This document shows, one piece after another, positions 26,333-37,300 of a stretch of DNA of 64,000 nucleotides. The translations under genes were made by a program, and so were the position numbers. Each line of letters begins with the position of its first letter. Within the stretch, counting starts at the first letter, position 1. The notes below the pieces were generated by a model, which was not told where the DNA came from, did no database searches, and worked only from the letters and a program-made list of their open reading frames with translations. This stretch comes from Drosophila pseudoobscura (lineage: Eukaryota > Arthropoda > Insecta > Diptera > Drosophilidae), in the NCBI RefSeq assembly GCF_009870125.1, contig NC_046683.1, positions 61,271,869 through 61,335,868 on the forward strand, given 5' to 3'.

Positions 26333-26405
26333 TATCAGATGGTGATGCATGTTAATAGGATTTCAACATAATTGCTCTGAGTTCGGTATGAAGTTGTCAT
26401 CATTA
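26333..26405 (-). ncRNA. box C/D snoRNA, copy 5 of 6
   Basis: C box ATGATGA at 26403-26397 and D box CTGA at 26338-26335. Differs from copy 4 at two bases next to D' (ACCGAACTCAG). The intron tail after the D box is also nearly identical to that of copy 4, so the whole exon-intron unit was duplicated. Confidence 0.8.
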
Positions 26406-26607
26406 TGGTTTTATGGCGATTAATAATTGAAAATAGGCTTTTACCTTTAGACCAGTGGACGGCACGCTCTATTTTATGGGTATAGGAAAGTGTTCTGAGC
26501 GGATCCATCGTGGTCCGATGTGGCCATCGGCTACCACATGCTGTAAATATAATAAGAGCATATTAGCAACCGAAAACGCACAATACAGTCTAAATAATGG
26601 ATGATTA

Positions 26608-26680
26608 TATCAGATGGTGATGCATGTTAAAAGGATTTCAACATAATTTCTCAGAATTGGGTATGTAGATGTCATCATTT
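26608..26680 (-). ncRNA. box C/D snoRNA, copy 6 of 6 (first in the transcript)
   Basis: C box ATGATGA at 26678-26672 and D box CTGA at 26613-26610. The most diverged copy: its internal D' box is a canonical CTGA (ATTCTGAGAAATT), where the others read CTCAGA. The D-box guide region is unchanged. Confidence 0.8.
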
Positions 26681-26767
26681 GAGTTGTTATAGAGTGGGGC
26701 ATTAATTAAGATGATTATAAATTACCTCAAAGAATGTCTAGTAGCAATCTAACGTGTCTTCACATGG

Positions 26768-26785
26768 CACGTGGCGCACCACGTG
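26768..26785. promoter_or_regulatory. two CACGTG E-boxes, 12 bases apart
   Basis: CACGTG at 26768-26773 and again at 26780-26785, inside GGCACGTGGCGCACCACGTGG, next to the first exon of the snoRNA host gene. CACGTG is the Myc/Max site, and Myc drives ribosome-biogenesis genes. TATAAAG-like sequences lie upstream on the minus strand (about 26826-26850). Confidence 0.55.
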
Positions 26786-26949
26786 GGAGGTGCTGTTTTT
26801 GATTTAACGAAAATCCAACGATTTCTTTATACTTCCAACTTTATATTATATGTATACAACCACTTGTAATATGGATCGCGCATTTCAATGCTTTTTTCAC
26901 TAATGCGCTGTGAAAATTTTCTATATTTTCCATTTCTTACAAAAATTTG

Positions 26950-27112
26950 GGCGCCAGCGACCAAGAGCAGGCGATGAAAGATCCGATCCCCAGAAATATA
27001 CTAAAATATGCCGTCTCATTCAAAAAATATACCGTAAATATACTGACAAATTCAAGTTCTATTATACATATTCCTTAATTTTGAATTCCGTGGAATATTA
27101 TTAGCTAGATGG
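26950..27112 (-). repeat. dispersed promoter-like repeat, decayed copy B (inverted)
   Basis: Read on the minus strand, it shares long stretches with copy D at 62113 (AATAGAACTTGAATT, GTCAGTATATTTACGG, TATATTT, TGAGACGG). Its end reads TTGGTCGCTGG where the others have CGGTCACACTG. It points toward the snoRNA host gene about 150 bases away. Confidence 0.65.
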
Positions 27113-28237
27113 ATCTCTCAGCCCTGCCCACATTATTTTTATCCGATTAGTGCATCTATTTTCTAATAGACTGGTTTATTTTAAACATTTGCTTTTATTG
27201 CATTTTGCGTATAAAGAGGTTTTAGCGAAAATGGTATGAACTATCGATATAATGTACTTAATTTCCGTCTTGGAACTAAATCTACCGTAAAATACCATAA
27301 AATGGATGATGACTAAGATATACCAAAAAATTAAACGGTCTGCTATTTAATAGGGTGTTTACACCGGGACTGCGTCATTGCGTCTTACCGTAAGGTAAAA
27401 ATACACATATAGTCCATACAAAAAATAGTTGAAAACAATTGTATGATTAGATAAGACTTTTGTGGACCCCTGCGGCCATACAGACACTGCTCGATTTATG
27501 GGAAGAAAAAATTGATTGTTTTCGGGGAGCTAGAAAAAATCTAATACGTATTTGTCAGAAAATTGCAGAGGCACTTCCATGAATTTTAAAGCGTTTCTCC
27601 ATTTTGCTCCATCTCAGATACGAGAATCAAGTCCTTGTAGTCCATTTTTCCCTTTTCCATAATATGCTTGATATACAAAATTTGGGTTTCTTTCATCGAA
27701 ACATAAATCAGCTGTTTTCTGCGTTGGCCAGTGTGAACGGCTATTCTGAGTCACTTCGTCTATTCTGATATCAGTGAGAAACGCGTAGTAGTGTAAAAAA
27801 GCTATCATTTCGTAATCAAATTCACCGTGGAGAAAGAAATTCAATTTTAAAGTCAAATTTTAACACCTACTAATAAAGAGATATACCACAAAAAATACCC
27901 TCAACTGAAGGGTATAAAGTGGTCGATAATATATCGATTTCAGTCCGTCGCTATAGTGTGCTGCCACCTTGTGCAAATTGGCGCAATTTAAACAAAAATA
28001 AGAGGAAAATCACAGAATCATTCGCAGGAGGGACGCCAGGATAGACACCCAAGCAACCAAAAGTCATTTGAAGGCACACAAAGCATTTGCAGAATTAATA
28101 GGTGTTTACGCAGTGCCCAACGAAAGAAATATCAATCGGTATGTGGGGTTCCTTTGGCAGGTGCAGGGTGCTGGAAAATTGTTTATACAATCCTAATGTG
28201 CATGCTATTTGTCGTTCCGCACTACGCAGCAGCCGCA
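27113..28237. other. intergenic and 5' region of Cut8
   Basis: AT-rich. A DRE-like TATCGATT lies at 27932-27939, shortly before the probable start of Cut8 transcription. An upstream non-coding exon may end at about 28139 (CAATCG|GTATGT), with an acceptor CTACGCAG just before the ATG. A minus-strand open frame at 27614-27850 has no recognisable features. Confidence 0.45.
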
Positions 28238-29439
28238 ATGACGACACCGCTGCAAACTCGCATGGCGCTGGCCGAGATACCTGATCGTCTGGAAGCCCTG
28301 CGCATGGCGAATACTCCGACAAATGCTAATCGACGCACTCCTGACGAGCCGACCCCGGCGGCCATAGTCAACACACCAAATGCCAATGGTGGCGGCGGCT
28401 TGGGAATGCGTCTGGACAACGAAGCGAATGTGGTGCAGGGTCAGGACTTTGTTTTCTCGCCCCTGCCCTCCCCGGACGAGCTGGTGATACGCCAACGTGG
28501 TCGACGACGTTTCACAACTACATTTTCGCCCGACAAGCCCAATGGCGGCAGCAGTGGGTCGGGTGGCTCTTCGATGCGAAGTCCATTCCAGCGTACGCCC
28601 ACAAAGAACCTTCAGCTGACCAGTGGCATGATCTTGCGCAGCTCGCCAAGGAAGCGCTTGACCATGGGCAGCACTCCACCCGAGCCAACGCCCATAGAGA
28701 CTTACTCTCCGATTAAAATAGCCACCACCAAGCAGCTCTGGCCAGGCACACCCATAGTGAAAAAGCTGAAGATGGATGACCGCCCAGTGGGCCAGACAAA
28801 CACAGATGTGGCATTACCGTCCCTGTTGCAGGGGCTGTCTCATCAGCAACTTATCGAATTGATTGTGAACAATATAAACAATACCGGTGATGAGGAACGA
28901 CTCCGACGGCAGCTGCCCACGCCAGACATTAGGTGGGTGGTTAGACAGGGTTTCATTTTCCAGTTTTGTTATTTCTCTGATTGAATTACAGTGCGTTGGA
29001 ACAGGAGCTGCAATATGCCAAGCGGCTGATATTTAAATCTTTGCCCACTTCTCGCCTGTGTAAGAAAACGGATGCGGCTGCATATTCCAAGGCAGCGATG
29101 CATCTCAACGAATTTAAGCGAACACTGCAAGTGCAGGCAAAGCGCCTGCACGACGCCACCCACTGGGACGCCCTGGTCGACTATGTCAGCATGGCCTGGC
29201 AGTGTGTGGCCACCACTCCCAACTGGGAGAGTCACGCGCACAATGCCGTGCGACGACAATGCTTCAAATTGCTGGCCTGCTCCTGCTATGCGGCCATCAA
29301 GCATGGCGGAATGCGCCTCGGCCAGACACGACTGGAGAGTCTGGAGCGTAACCTGCGCGAATGGTCCAAGGACTACGAGGATGTTCTGTCCTGTGTGAAT
29401 GCCTTGCAGCGTACGCTCAGCAGCCGTACTAGCATATAG
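28238..29439 (+). CDS. Cut8: Cut8, proteasome nuclear tethering factor
   Basis: Cut8/STS1-family protein that holds 26S proteasomes at the nuclear envelope (known from fission yeast and fly). Exons 28238-28932 and 28992-29439, joined ATT AG|T GCG, give 380 aa. I start at the ATG at 28238 (MTTPLQTRMALAEIP) because the frame further upstream crosses a probable intron. Residues 1-180 are disordered with many SP/TP sites and basic patches (RQRGRRRF, SSPRKR), expected for a phosphorylated nuclear factor. The Cut8 domain starts at about LLQGLSHQQLIELI and covers the helical C-terminal 190 residues. The gene symbol is from memory of the family and from the position next to artichoke. Confidence 0.8.
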
Positions 29440-29884
29440 AACCGAGGAGACTATAGACTTGCTGAACTCGAGGTTTAGTGGACCGTTTTTAGTAATTAAG
29501 TTGAACGTTAGCCCTTAAGCGAATGATGGTTATTACTGGCCGATTACTGTTGCTGAACGGAAAGGCCTGGCATGTGTTAAAGACTATTTTTTAATTTTTT
29601 GTTCATCGACATGTGTCCTTTTTTACAACGCGCGTCTGCAGTTATAGCTTCATTATTTAGTCGTCTAAGCTCCACACAAACGCTAACTACAGCCGGTTAG
29701 CTCTATAAAAATGTATTTATTAACGCTTAAATATATGCTTAGCAAGTAGGTTTGATTTCCATTGGACATTGGTTGAACTAAGTACACTTATTCGATAAAC
29801 CGCGTTACATCTAGATCCTACATCACTATGACTATCTTTTACAAATTTTACACTCTCTGTCCCCCAACGAGGTCTCTCCCAGCT
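29440..29884. other. spacer between the convergent genes Cut8 and the cysteine-rich gene
   Basis: 3' UTR-like AT-rich sequence with ATGTATTTATTAACG. No gene seen. Confidence 0.5.
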
Positions 29885-32800
29885 TTAACAAGTCGGCCCT
29901 CTCCGGCCCATCCAGTGGAGTAAACTGAATACAAACAGCATAGTTACTAGTATTTTTGGTGGGTTTTGGCTCCGCGAACTCCCCGAGATGTGTCGCCCTG
30001 GAAATAATGCAAATTTGTATATGTATAGTATATGCAGCGTAGAAGTTATGTCAGAAATATGGTTTCGATATGGTAGAGAAAACCTATAGCACTCGCTTTT
30101 AATGGCCATCTGCTAAATGATATGTATTTGTTTTTACAGCTTTTTCCATATTTACGAGCAAGCCCTCCATTTAGCCAGAGTGTTATGTTTATTTTCTATG
30201 CGAGTCTGGAGCTGCTCAAAAGCTCAACAAGTTCTTGGTATTATAAACTACTCAGCAATAATATACAGCCAAGGCTAATTACCCTTTTAAATTTATAGTT
30301 GCCAATTTTGTATAAGCAAATCTCCTCATTCGTTGCTATATTTTATGATTTAAAACTCTCTCCTCGCTCTCTCCATCTCTTTCTGATTCCTGACGGCCAG
30401 CAGCAAATGCTGTGTGAGCGATATCAATTAGCATTCTAAACTAAATATAATTAGCATGATTCGATTTTCGGTCTAGTGAATGGACAGAGGAGAGAGGGCT
30501 ATGGAATATTGGATGATTTTGCTGCCTATTATTATTGTTGTTGTTGTTGTTTTTGGCATTTGTTTATTTATCGAAGGCGCCGTGTGGAAATGGAATCATT
30601 GAAAAAGTATATTTACAGTATTAAATTAGCATTGCTTTGTTAATCCCTGGCCATGTGTGAGTGGCATGCGATTTAGCATCTAGCATTAGATATTGTGACT
30701 CCACACACACACGATGGCAGTGCCAGTGGCAGTGGCAGTGCCAGTGGATGCCTCATTCGAATTCATGCGAATCTCTATTTGTATCTGGTACTTACACTTC
30801 TTGGCCCAGGCAGGTGCACAGCAGCATTCTTTGACCTCGTCGAAGAGGAAACAGGAACCAATGGACGGTCTATGAACCTTTTCATCGGCATAGCATATGT
30901 GAGGCACAAAAGGCAGACCCTCTGTAAAAAACAATCAAATGATGTGGTTAAATATTATAGGAAAAAAAAGATCTATGTACTATAATTGGAATAGGCACTC
31001 TTCCATATCGCAGCGACCTCATTTCCTGACCCTAGAAAATTCGACACTCCAACCAAAAAAATAATTCCTACGTCTTTACGAGTGTGTACTCAGCTGTCTA
31101 TGCCAATCATAAAAACTTATATCACGTACTGGGGAATATTATAAATATTGCATATTTATTTAGTGGAATCTGCTTGCAGATCAGATCTGTTCATGTCTGT
31201 TCCCATTTTGGAATAATGTACAATATTTACCTATTTCTAATGGAAACCACTTAATTTAGATATTAAATTTATGAAACTTTTTCACTTTGAGTAGAAACGG
31301 AAACCAATAAAACAGAATATGTTTATGGAGAGGCACAAAAATCAGCACAAAAATCAACACAGCCCACAAAATTGTTCAACAAAATATAAACTGTGGAGGC
31401 AGGAGGGCGGTGGCTGGAGGGAGGAGTGAGGCTGAGCGACTAAATATGAAACATATTGTTTCTCGATCGGATCGTAATACTGTTGTTCTGCTGGCCTGTT
31501 TATAGATGCGTATTTGTTTATGGGAACTCAACGTGTTGAATTTTATGAAGTTCCATGTCTACATTTATTAGAACATCCCAGACCCCAGACCCACACACAG
31601 AGGGAATACATATGTATATGGTAATTTTTGTTGCTTCGTGTCGCAAATATTTATCCAATTAAATAATTATTAGTTAATGCAAACAGACATGGAGTGGGCC
31701 CCGGGGCCTGGAGTGTAATATGTTGGTTCAATTTTGTGATTGCGCTCGCAATTGTTGTTAATCTTTGGCGACAGCTGACGGGGCGAGGACGATCCCGGCT
31801 AAAATACAAATCGACAGATCGTTGCAAATGATTGATTGCACTGGATTACACTGAAACAAGGCATTATTCTCACATTAGACTGATTTATGCGATAATTTAA
31901 TGACTCGAAAATTGCCTTAAACTTGATTTTTAGTGGTATGAATCACATTTCATATGTCAACATTCGAAAAACTATAGTATTATTGAAAGCGCCAATAATT
32001 GGGGAAGGGAAGTGTTTGCGTGCCTGAAATATCCACTCAAAAAAACACCGCGAAATCTGTCCAATTTAATGGCGCAAAATTATGGAAATATTCAAATTCA
32101 AATTCAAATTCAAATTGTGAGTGCTACAACCGGCACCTAACAATGGTCATCGGGAGGGTCCAGTCTATGGCTATATGGCTATAGCCACCCACCCAGAGGC
32201 ACTTCATTTCATTCATCCAACGCTGGACAGGTGTTTTATGATTGATATTTCAGGCACGTTCCCCATCATCGATGGCTAGAGGAACTGCCCATGGAATACT
32301 AAAGGAAGCTCGTCAGGGCAGCCGTAAATAAAATAAGTGCAAATACATATAATATATATATATTTTAAGGTACGCTGGAAACAGTCAATCTGTCTGTTAG
32401 GCCAGAGATTAGAGGGGGCTGAGAGTGAAAGATAAGGACGGTTCAGTTTAGGTCAGTGATAGTAATCGCAATCGTACTCGAGAATAAGTACAACTCATAA
32501 ATGTAGGAAATAATACACACATATATATGTTTCAATATTCTCGGAAAAGCACCGAAGCAACAACAGGGCGAATGCCTGTATTGTAGCTTAAACCAATAAA
32601 CTTCTAACAACCCCAATTGAATGTCCTCTGATAGCGGTTCTGAGAACGATAAAATTAAAAAAAATCAATTATAAAAAATGTTGCAGTGCAAAACTAAATG
32701 CAATCGTTTTCGTTGTCCGGAAAACCTTCGCCCAGTTATCAGCCCAGTAACTGAAATGCCCAACCAGTCCAAAGCACATAAAGAAAAATTAACAAAATTG

Positions 32801-34390
32801 AATTTAATGAGTGAGGCGCACACACAAGAAAAAACAATTTAAAGGCGAGTGCATTTGAAAAGAGGAAAACTACAGCGGAATGGAAAACTGTGCACGCCTT
32901 GAAGAAAATCATTCAACTGTAGACAATCTAAGCGCCGAACCCACTAAAACGTTGGGTGGGTGGGGGGTGGGGTGGGGGGGTTGCTTTAACCCCCTTCCCC
33001 TACTCGGTGCAGAATGCACATCAAGACGGAGGGAAAAGCGAAAAGAAACAAATAATACTATAAAGAGTGAATTATAAACTGACGCTTGGACATTTGGAAT
33101 GCCGAAAGAATCCGGTTACAGGGGCCACACGCTATGGAAGATAAATCTAGAAAATGTTTCAATATTATAGAACTTCGATGATTCGAGCTCATAGAATTTC
33201 CAAACAAAACCTCCTAAAATTGTCAAGTATTCTGTGAATCGATTTCCAGTGCCAGTTACCTCCATAGAGGCTTCACTGTCTTTGGTACTTAATGCAAAGC
33301 AGTGCAATGAAGCGTGCAGCGGCATTAGGTTGCGGTTCAATCAGTGGCCTGGACCAGGCTTAACGACTTCCGCGCCGCACCGCATCACGTGCCGGCCGAA
33401 GCCGAAGAGAACGGCCTTATTATGACTCCAATTATCACATTCTATTCCAAGTAGATCCCAGACCATGGGACAGTTTTGTGGCCAAGACTCTCTCCCTGCC
33501 CCCACCGCCCGCACCCGCACCCCAACTGTTGCGTCATCAGTGGCTTGCGTGATGGCCGCTTGTTAAGGGCCAACCCCCACTCCCCCCCCGCAATAATGAA
33601 GCTCTTTGGATAACTGCCTCAGACTCTGGGTCTGTCTGTGCCTCTGCAAGTGGGTTAGTAGCACTCGACGGTGTTCACTGTGAGAGACTGTGTGGCAGAG
33701 TTTGCTTATTGTTGCATGGGCGCCATGTGCCGAGACTCTGGTGGCAAGTCATAAACATCATCTTGGGTAAATACTCGCACTCTTTGTACTAACCTTCTCT
33801 GTGCTGCAGCTCGCACCAACAATGATCGTTGATGAACTGAAAGGCGAAATCAAAATCGTAATGTAAATGTTTACATTGAATGGAGGGCGTCTCGTCACCG
33901 ATCCTTACCTGATTTCCCAGGCAATATTTCAAAACATTCGGATCGCACTTGATCGTATTGCAGGCGTTCTTCAGACCAAGTGCTTGAAATGGGAGAAAAG
34001 ACAGGTGACGGATCAGAGAGGACGTGGAACCCATCCCAGGGGTGTGGTCTGCTTACTCTCATTGAACTTTCGCAGCGCCTCCATGGCGTCGTGCTGGGAC
34101 ACCTGATGGTCGAAGGTGAATTCCTCGTAGCTGTCGCTGTAGGGCGGCACCCGGGGCCGGATGTCCTCCTTGTCGCACATGATGCAGGAGGTTTGTGGCG
34201 CCGCCAGCACGGAGCTGACCGAGAGGATCGTCAGCAGCAATTGGAGCAGGATTGTGGCGCTCGACTGATAGGGGAGGCTGACCCTCGGGGCCGTTTCGCT
34301 GTCTCCGTGAGATCTCCCAGTCGCACCTCGCAATCTCTGGCACAGACAGTCCTCCCCAGCAGACCCATTGCATTCCACTTGGTTCCACAT
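29885..34390 (-). CDS. unrecognised cysteine-rich secreted or membrane-tethered protein
   Basis: Five exons: 34057-34390, 33909-33982, 33794-33836, 30796-30921 and 29885-29997. All have GT-AG borders and matching phases, giving 229 aa. Residues 1-45 are polar, followed by a hydrophobic stretch (TILLQLLLTILSVSSVLA) and then TSCIMCDKED, so the protein is either made with an unusually long signal peptide or is a type II membrane protein. About eleven Cys lie in the rest (NACNTIKCD, HCWCEL, HICYAD, ECCCAPAW), implying disulfides outside the cell. The last exon adds another hydrophobic run (ILVTMLFVFSLL), which may be a C-terminal anchor. The 2.9-kb intron 3 has no gene. I recognise no family. The first four exons are well supported; the last is less certain. 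Confidence 0.65.
32090..32116. repeat. (ATTCAA)n microsatellite
   Basis: Four copies of a 6-base unit inside the large intron of the cysteine-rich gene. Confidence 0.8.
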
Positions 34391-37300
34391 CGTGACTAAT
34401 GTTGCTTTTTCCTCGCCAATTATCACATTAATTCGTTTGATTTTATAGGCGTTTTATTTTGGCTTAGTTGGTGCCTCGTTGTGGTCGGAGTCGCAGTCGT
34501 AGTCGCAGCAATCGGAGACGATCTATAAGTCGCATGGTTGGATATGAGATGCACGGAACAGAACAAATACTTGGGTTAGAAATGCGGTCGTGATCTGAAT
34601 ATAGACTCGAGTTACATATATGGTTCAGTCTTTGTACGCGTTAGTTTTCCACACGAACAACTTTCGTCTTATGCACTTTACAGCTGATTGGTTTGTTGGC
34701 ATTTTGCGATTGTTAAATCATTTTATAGATTTTATTTCCCTTTTACTGGAGTAATTTGGTGCGACATGGCATTGGGTTCATGCGAGATATGAGGGTAAGA
34801 GAAACTGTTTTGTATCTAAGATCCATAAGAGTCGCATAACTTTCGGGGATTCTTTAAGATTTTGCTTTGGATGTTATAATTTTATAATATTTCTGGGTTC
34901 TTAAAAAAAAATTCACTTAAACTTCACTTTAATATTTTTCAAAATCATTTTGTTTACTTGATTTCAAACAAAAAAAAAAAAGTATGATTTTAGAGATCTC
35001 TGTTACACCAATAGTTCTTGAATTCAGTTTCATATTTTATAGGATTATAGTGTAGAGTGTACTCTTCCTTATTTATTATCATTTGTTGCCATTTCAAATA
35101 TCTTACAGATTTCTTGTTTCCACATATCCACTTCAAATGATTGCACACCATCTTCGCCTGCCGGCTTTCATCTGATAAATGACTTTGAAATTTGGTGGAT
35201 ATTATTTCTCTTCACTAAAAAATGCCTGGTATTCTTGGGAATAATTTATCGGGCAGCCATCCAACGGTTCCACATCTCATAAATAAAAAGTTACAGATTT
35301 CACAGGCACACGCACACACCCGACAGGAGGCGGGAATGAACTGGACAAAAATATAATATGAGTATTTGTCGTACCGCTGCGATGTATTCGCATCAAGATC
35401 GACGGGCCACACGTCCGATTCTCAGCCTATGCAAATTCGTTCTGAGCGTTACGAGTCGACGCTACCGTCACCGTCGCAGTCGCAGTCGCAGTCGGCACAG
35501 AGGCGGAGGCGGAGGCGGAGGCAGTCGTGGTTTGCCTGGTCGGACGTCGAATCGGACGTCTAATGAAAGCAAATGCCGACGGGCTGGCTGCATTTAAAGG
35601 TAAGTGACCAAGATAGTGGGCAAGGGCCTTGTTAAATCTTAAAGAGGGATGTACTGAAGTACAAGTGCAAATATTTTGATTGTTATAGATAATGAATTGC
35701 GATATAGATAAACATACTTGTAAATAAAACCGGATCGTGATAACGTTTACCGTTTGAGTCCAAGAGCTTTTTTAATAAACAGGACTACTTCATTAAGCAT
35801 TTATACTCGTACTTCTAAATAAAATAGGTAATGGATTATCGTTTATGAGATCATCCAGCATCCTCCAGTTTATAAACAAACTATTCGCTCAATTTACACT
35901 CGATTCCCCCGAATGATTAGCGCCGGCTATCAACGGACATTCAATCATTCAGTCAGTCCCCTGTGAATCATGCTCCATTAATAATATGGCACTTAATAAG
36001 CTGCAGTAATTTGTTAGAAACGAAGCAGAACAGAACAGAGCACAGGACAGTAGCATTTTCCCCCCAAGAGAAGACACCACAAACAAATGGACGGCATACC
36101 TTGGCATACCGAACAAACAATATCTGACACGCATGGAAATATTTGTATAATTTATGCCTACCTAAATGCCCCAGAGGCGATCCCTTTAAATACATAGATA
36201 TATGTATGGCGATCTGCATCTATTCTATATGCCCTGGGCCTCGGTCTCGGGTCTTCATAATTTGTTTGTTTAAAAATAAAATAGAAATTCACATAGACGA
36301 CGTGGCGAAGAAGTTTTCGAAGCAATCTTTTGTTTATTTGTCTTACTGCAACCTGCTATGGATGGTCCGTCCCCACCTTCTGGCACTCCCTCCGTCGCGG
36401 ATCGTAAATCTGGACAACCCGTCTATTTTCATGTTTTGAAAGCGAAATTTTATGGACCTTACTTTCTAGAATTACCCAAGACCATTAAATGTAGCTCTGC
36501 CATCAGATCTGTGGGCGGTGATTGTAGTTTCCTTCTGGTTGATGTGGTTTCCAGCTACCACAATACTTAAAACCATAAGTCGGCGTGTAAATAGCGTCAG
36601 AAATATCATTTATATGACGGCATCAGGCATAAAGAACTTAATACCTCGCTGCCACCGCAATAGAAAGGACATTGAGGCACGATAAGAGCTGGCTGCGCCC
36701 CAATCGTGTCAAGGTGAAAGTGAATCATGCCGGGAACAACGGCTCATTCATTTACCCCGTGGTAATGTCATAATAAGGAACTTCCCCTCACAGCACATGA
36801 GGGCCCACAAAGGGCGAGGCGCCTCTAATGGCAAGTAATGGAAGGCCGCCTTGTCGAAAGCTTGACGATTGAGTTCTGGCACGCAAACTGAATTTAATTC
36901 GCAAATTTGCATACAAATATTTGGATTTACATACATATGTACATAGACGGGGCTTTTGGGATAAAACGATGTTGCAAAGTACAGCGGTACACGGGAAAGA
37001 AAGTCCTAGCGAGTGTTTTGATGGCTTCAATGGGGAAATGACAGAACTATTAAGATCCCATCTCTGCTCGTAAAAGGACACAACACAACAACAGTAACAC
37101 AAAGTAAAGGCGAACCATTCGCCTCAAGACGCCCTTGCGATTGATCACTGTGTTTGCCTTCCTCTTTGCGGGTACTCTGAGAGCAAGGCGGCTTACGCTC
37201 TCAGTCTAAGTAAAGTGCAAGCGAGACAAAGAACTGCATTGATAAGAAGGGAGAAAACGCGAGAGAGGGCAGCAGCTACTGTTGAGAGAATAACTGCTTA

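Larger units (their letters stand above)
25195..26850 (-). ncRNA. snoRNA host gene (UHG type), spliced non-coding
   Basis: On the minus strand short exons alternate with introns, each intron holding one box C/D snoRNA. Acceptors are TTTACAG (before 25280, 25496, 25966, 26270 and 26541) and donors are AAG|GTAA-type. The exons share a block with GATGGATCC or AATGGATCC but have no common open frame, as in fly UHG genes. Each snoRNA ends about 65-85 bases before the next acceptor, the usual spacing for intronic box C/D RNAs. The last exon ends in GACGGGGAATAAATA. The first exon and twin CACGTG boxes lie near 26730-26790. I cannot say which melanogaster UHG this matches; Uhg4, which carries tandem C/D snoRNAs, is a candidate. 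Outer limits are approximate. Confidence 0.75.

Noticed and set aside
27614-27850. Minus-strand open frame between the snoRNA host gene and Cut8
   Set aside because: The long version has no ATG; from its first ATG the 60-odd residues match nothing I know and no splice partner is visible.
36143-36570. Two overlapping plus-strand frames of 98 and 70 codons
   Set aside because: Cys- and Ile-rich chance frames in AT-rich DNA; no signal peptide, domain or splice structure.
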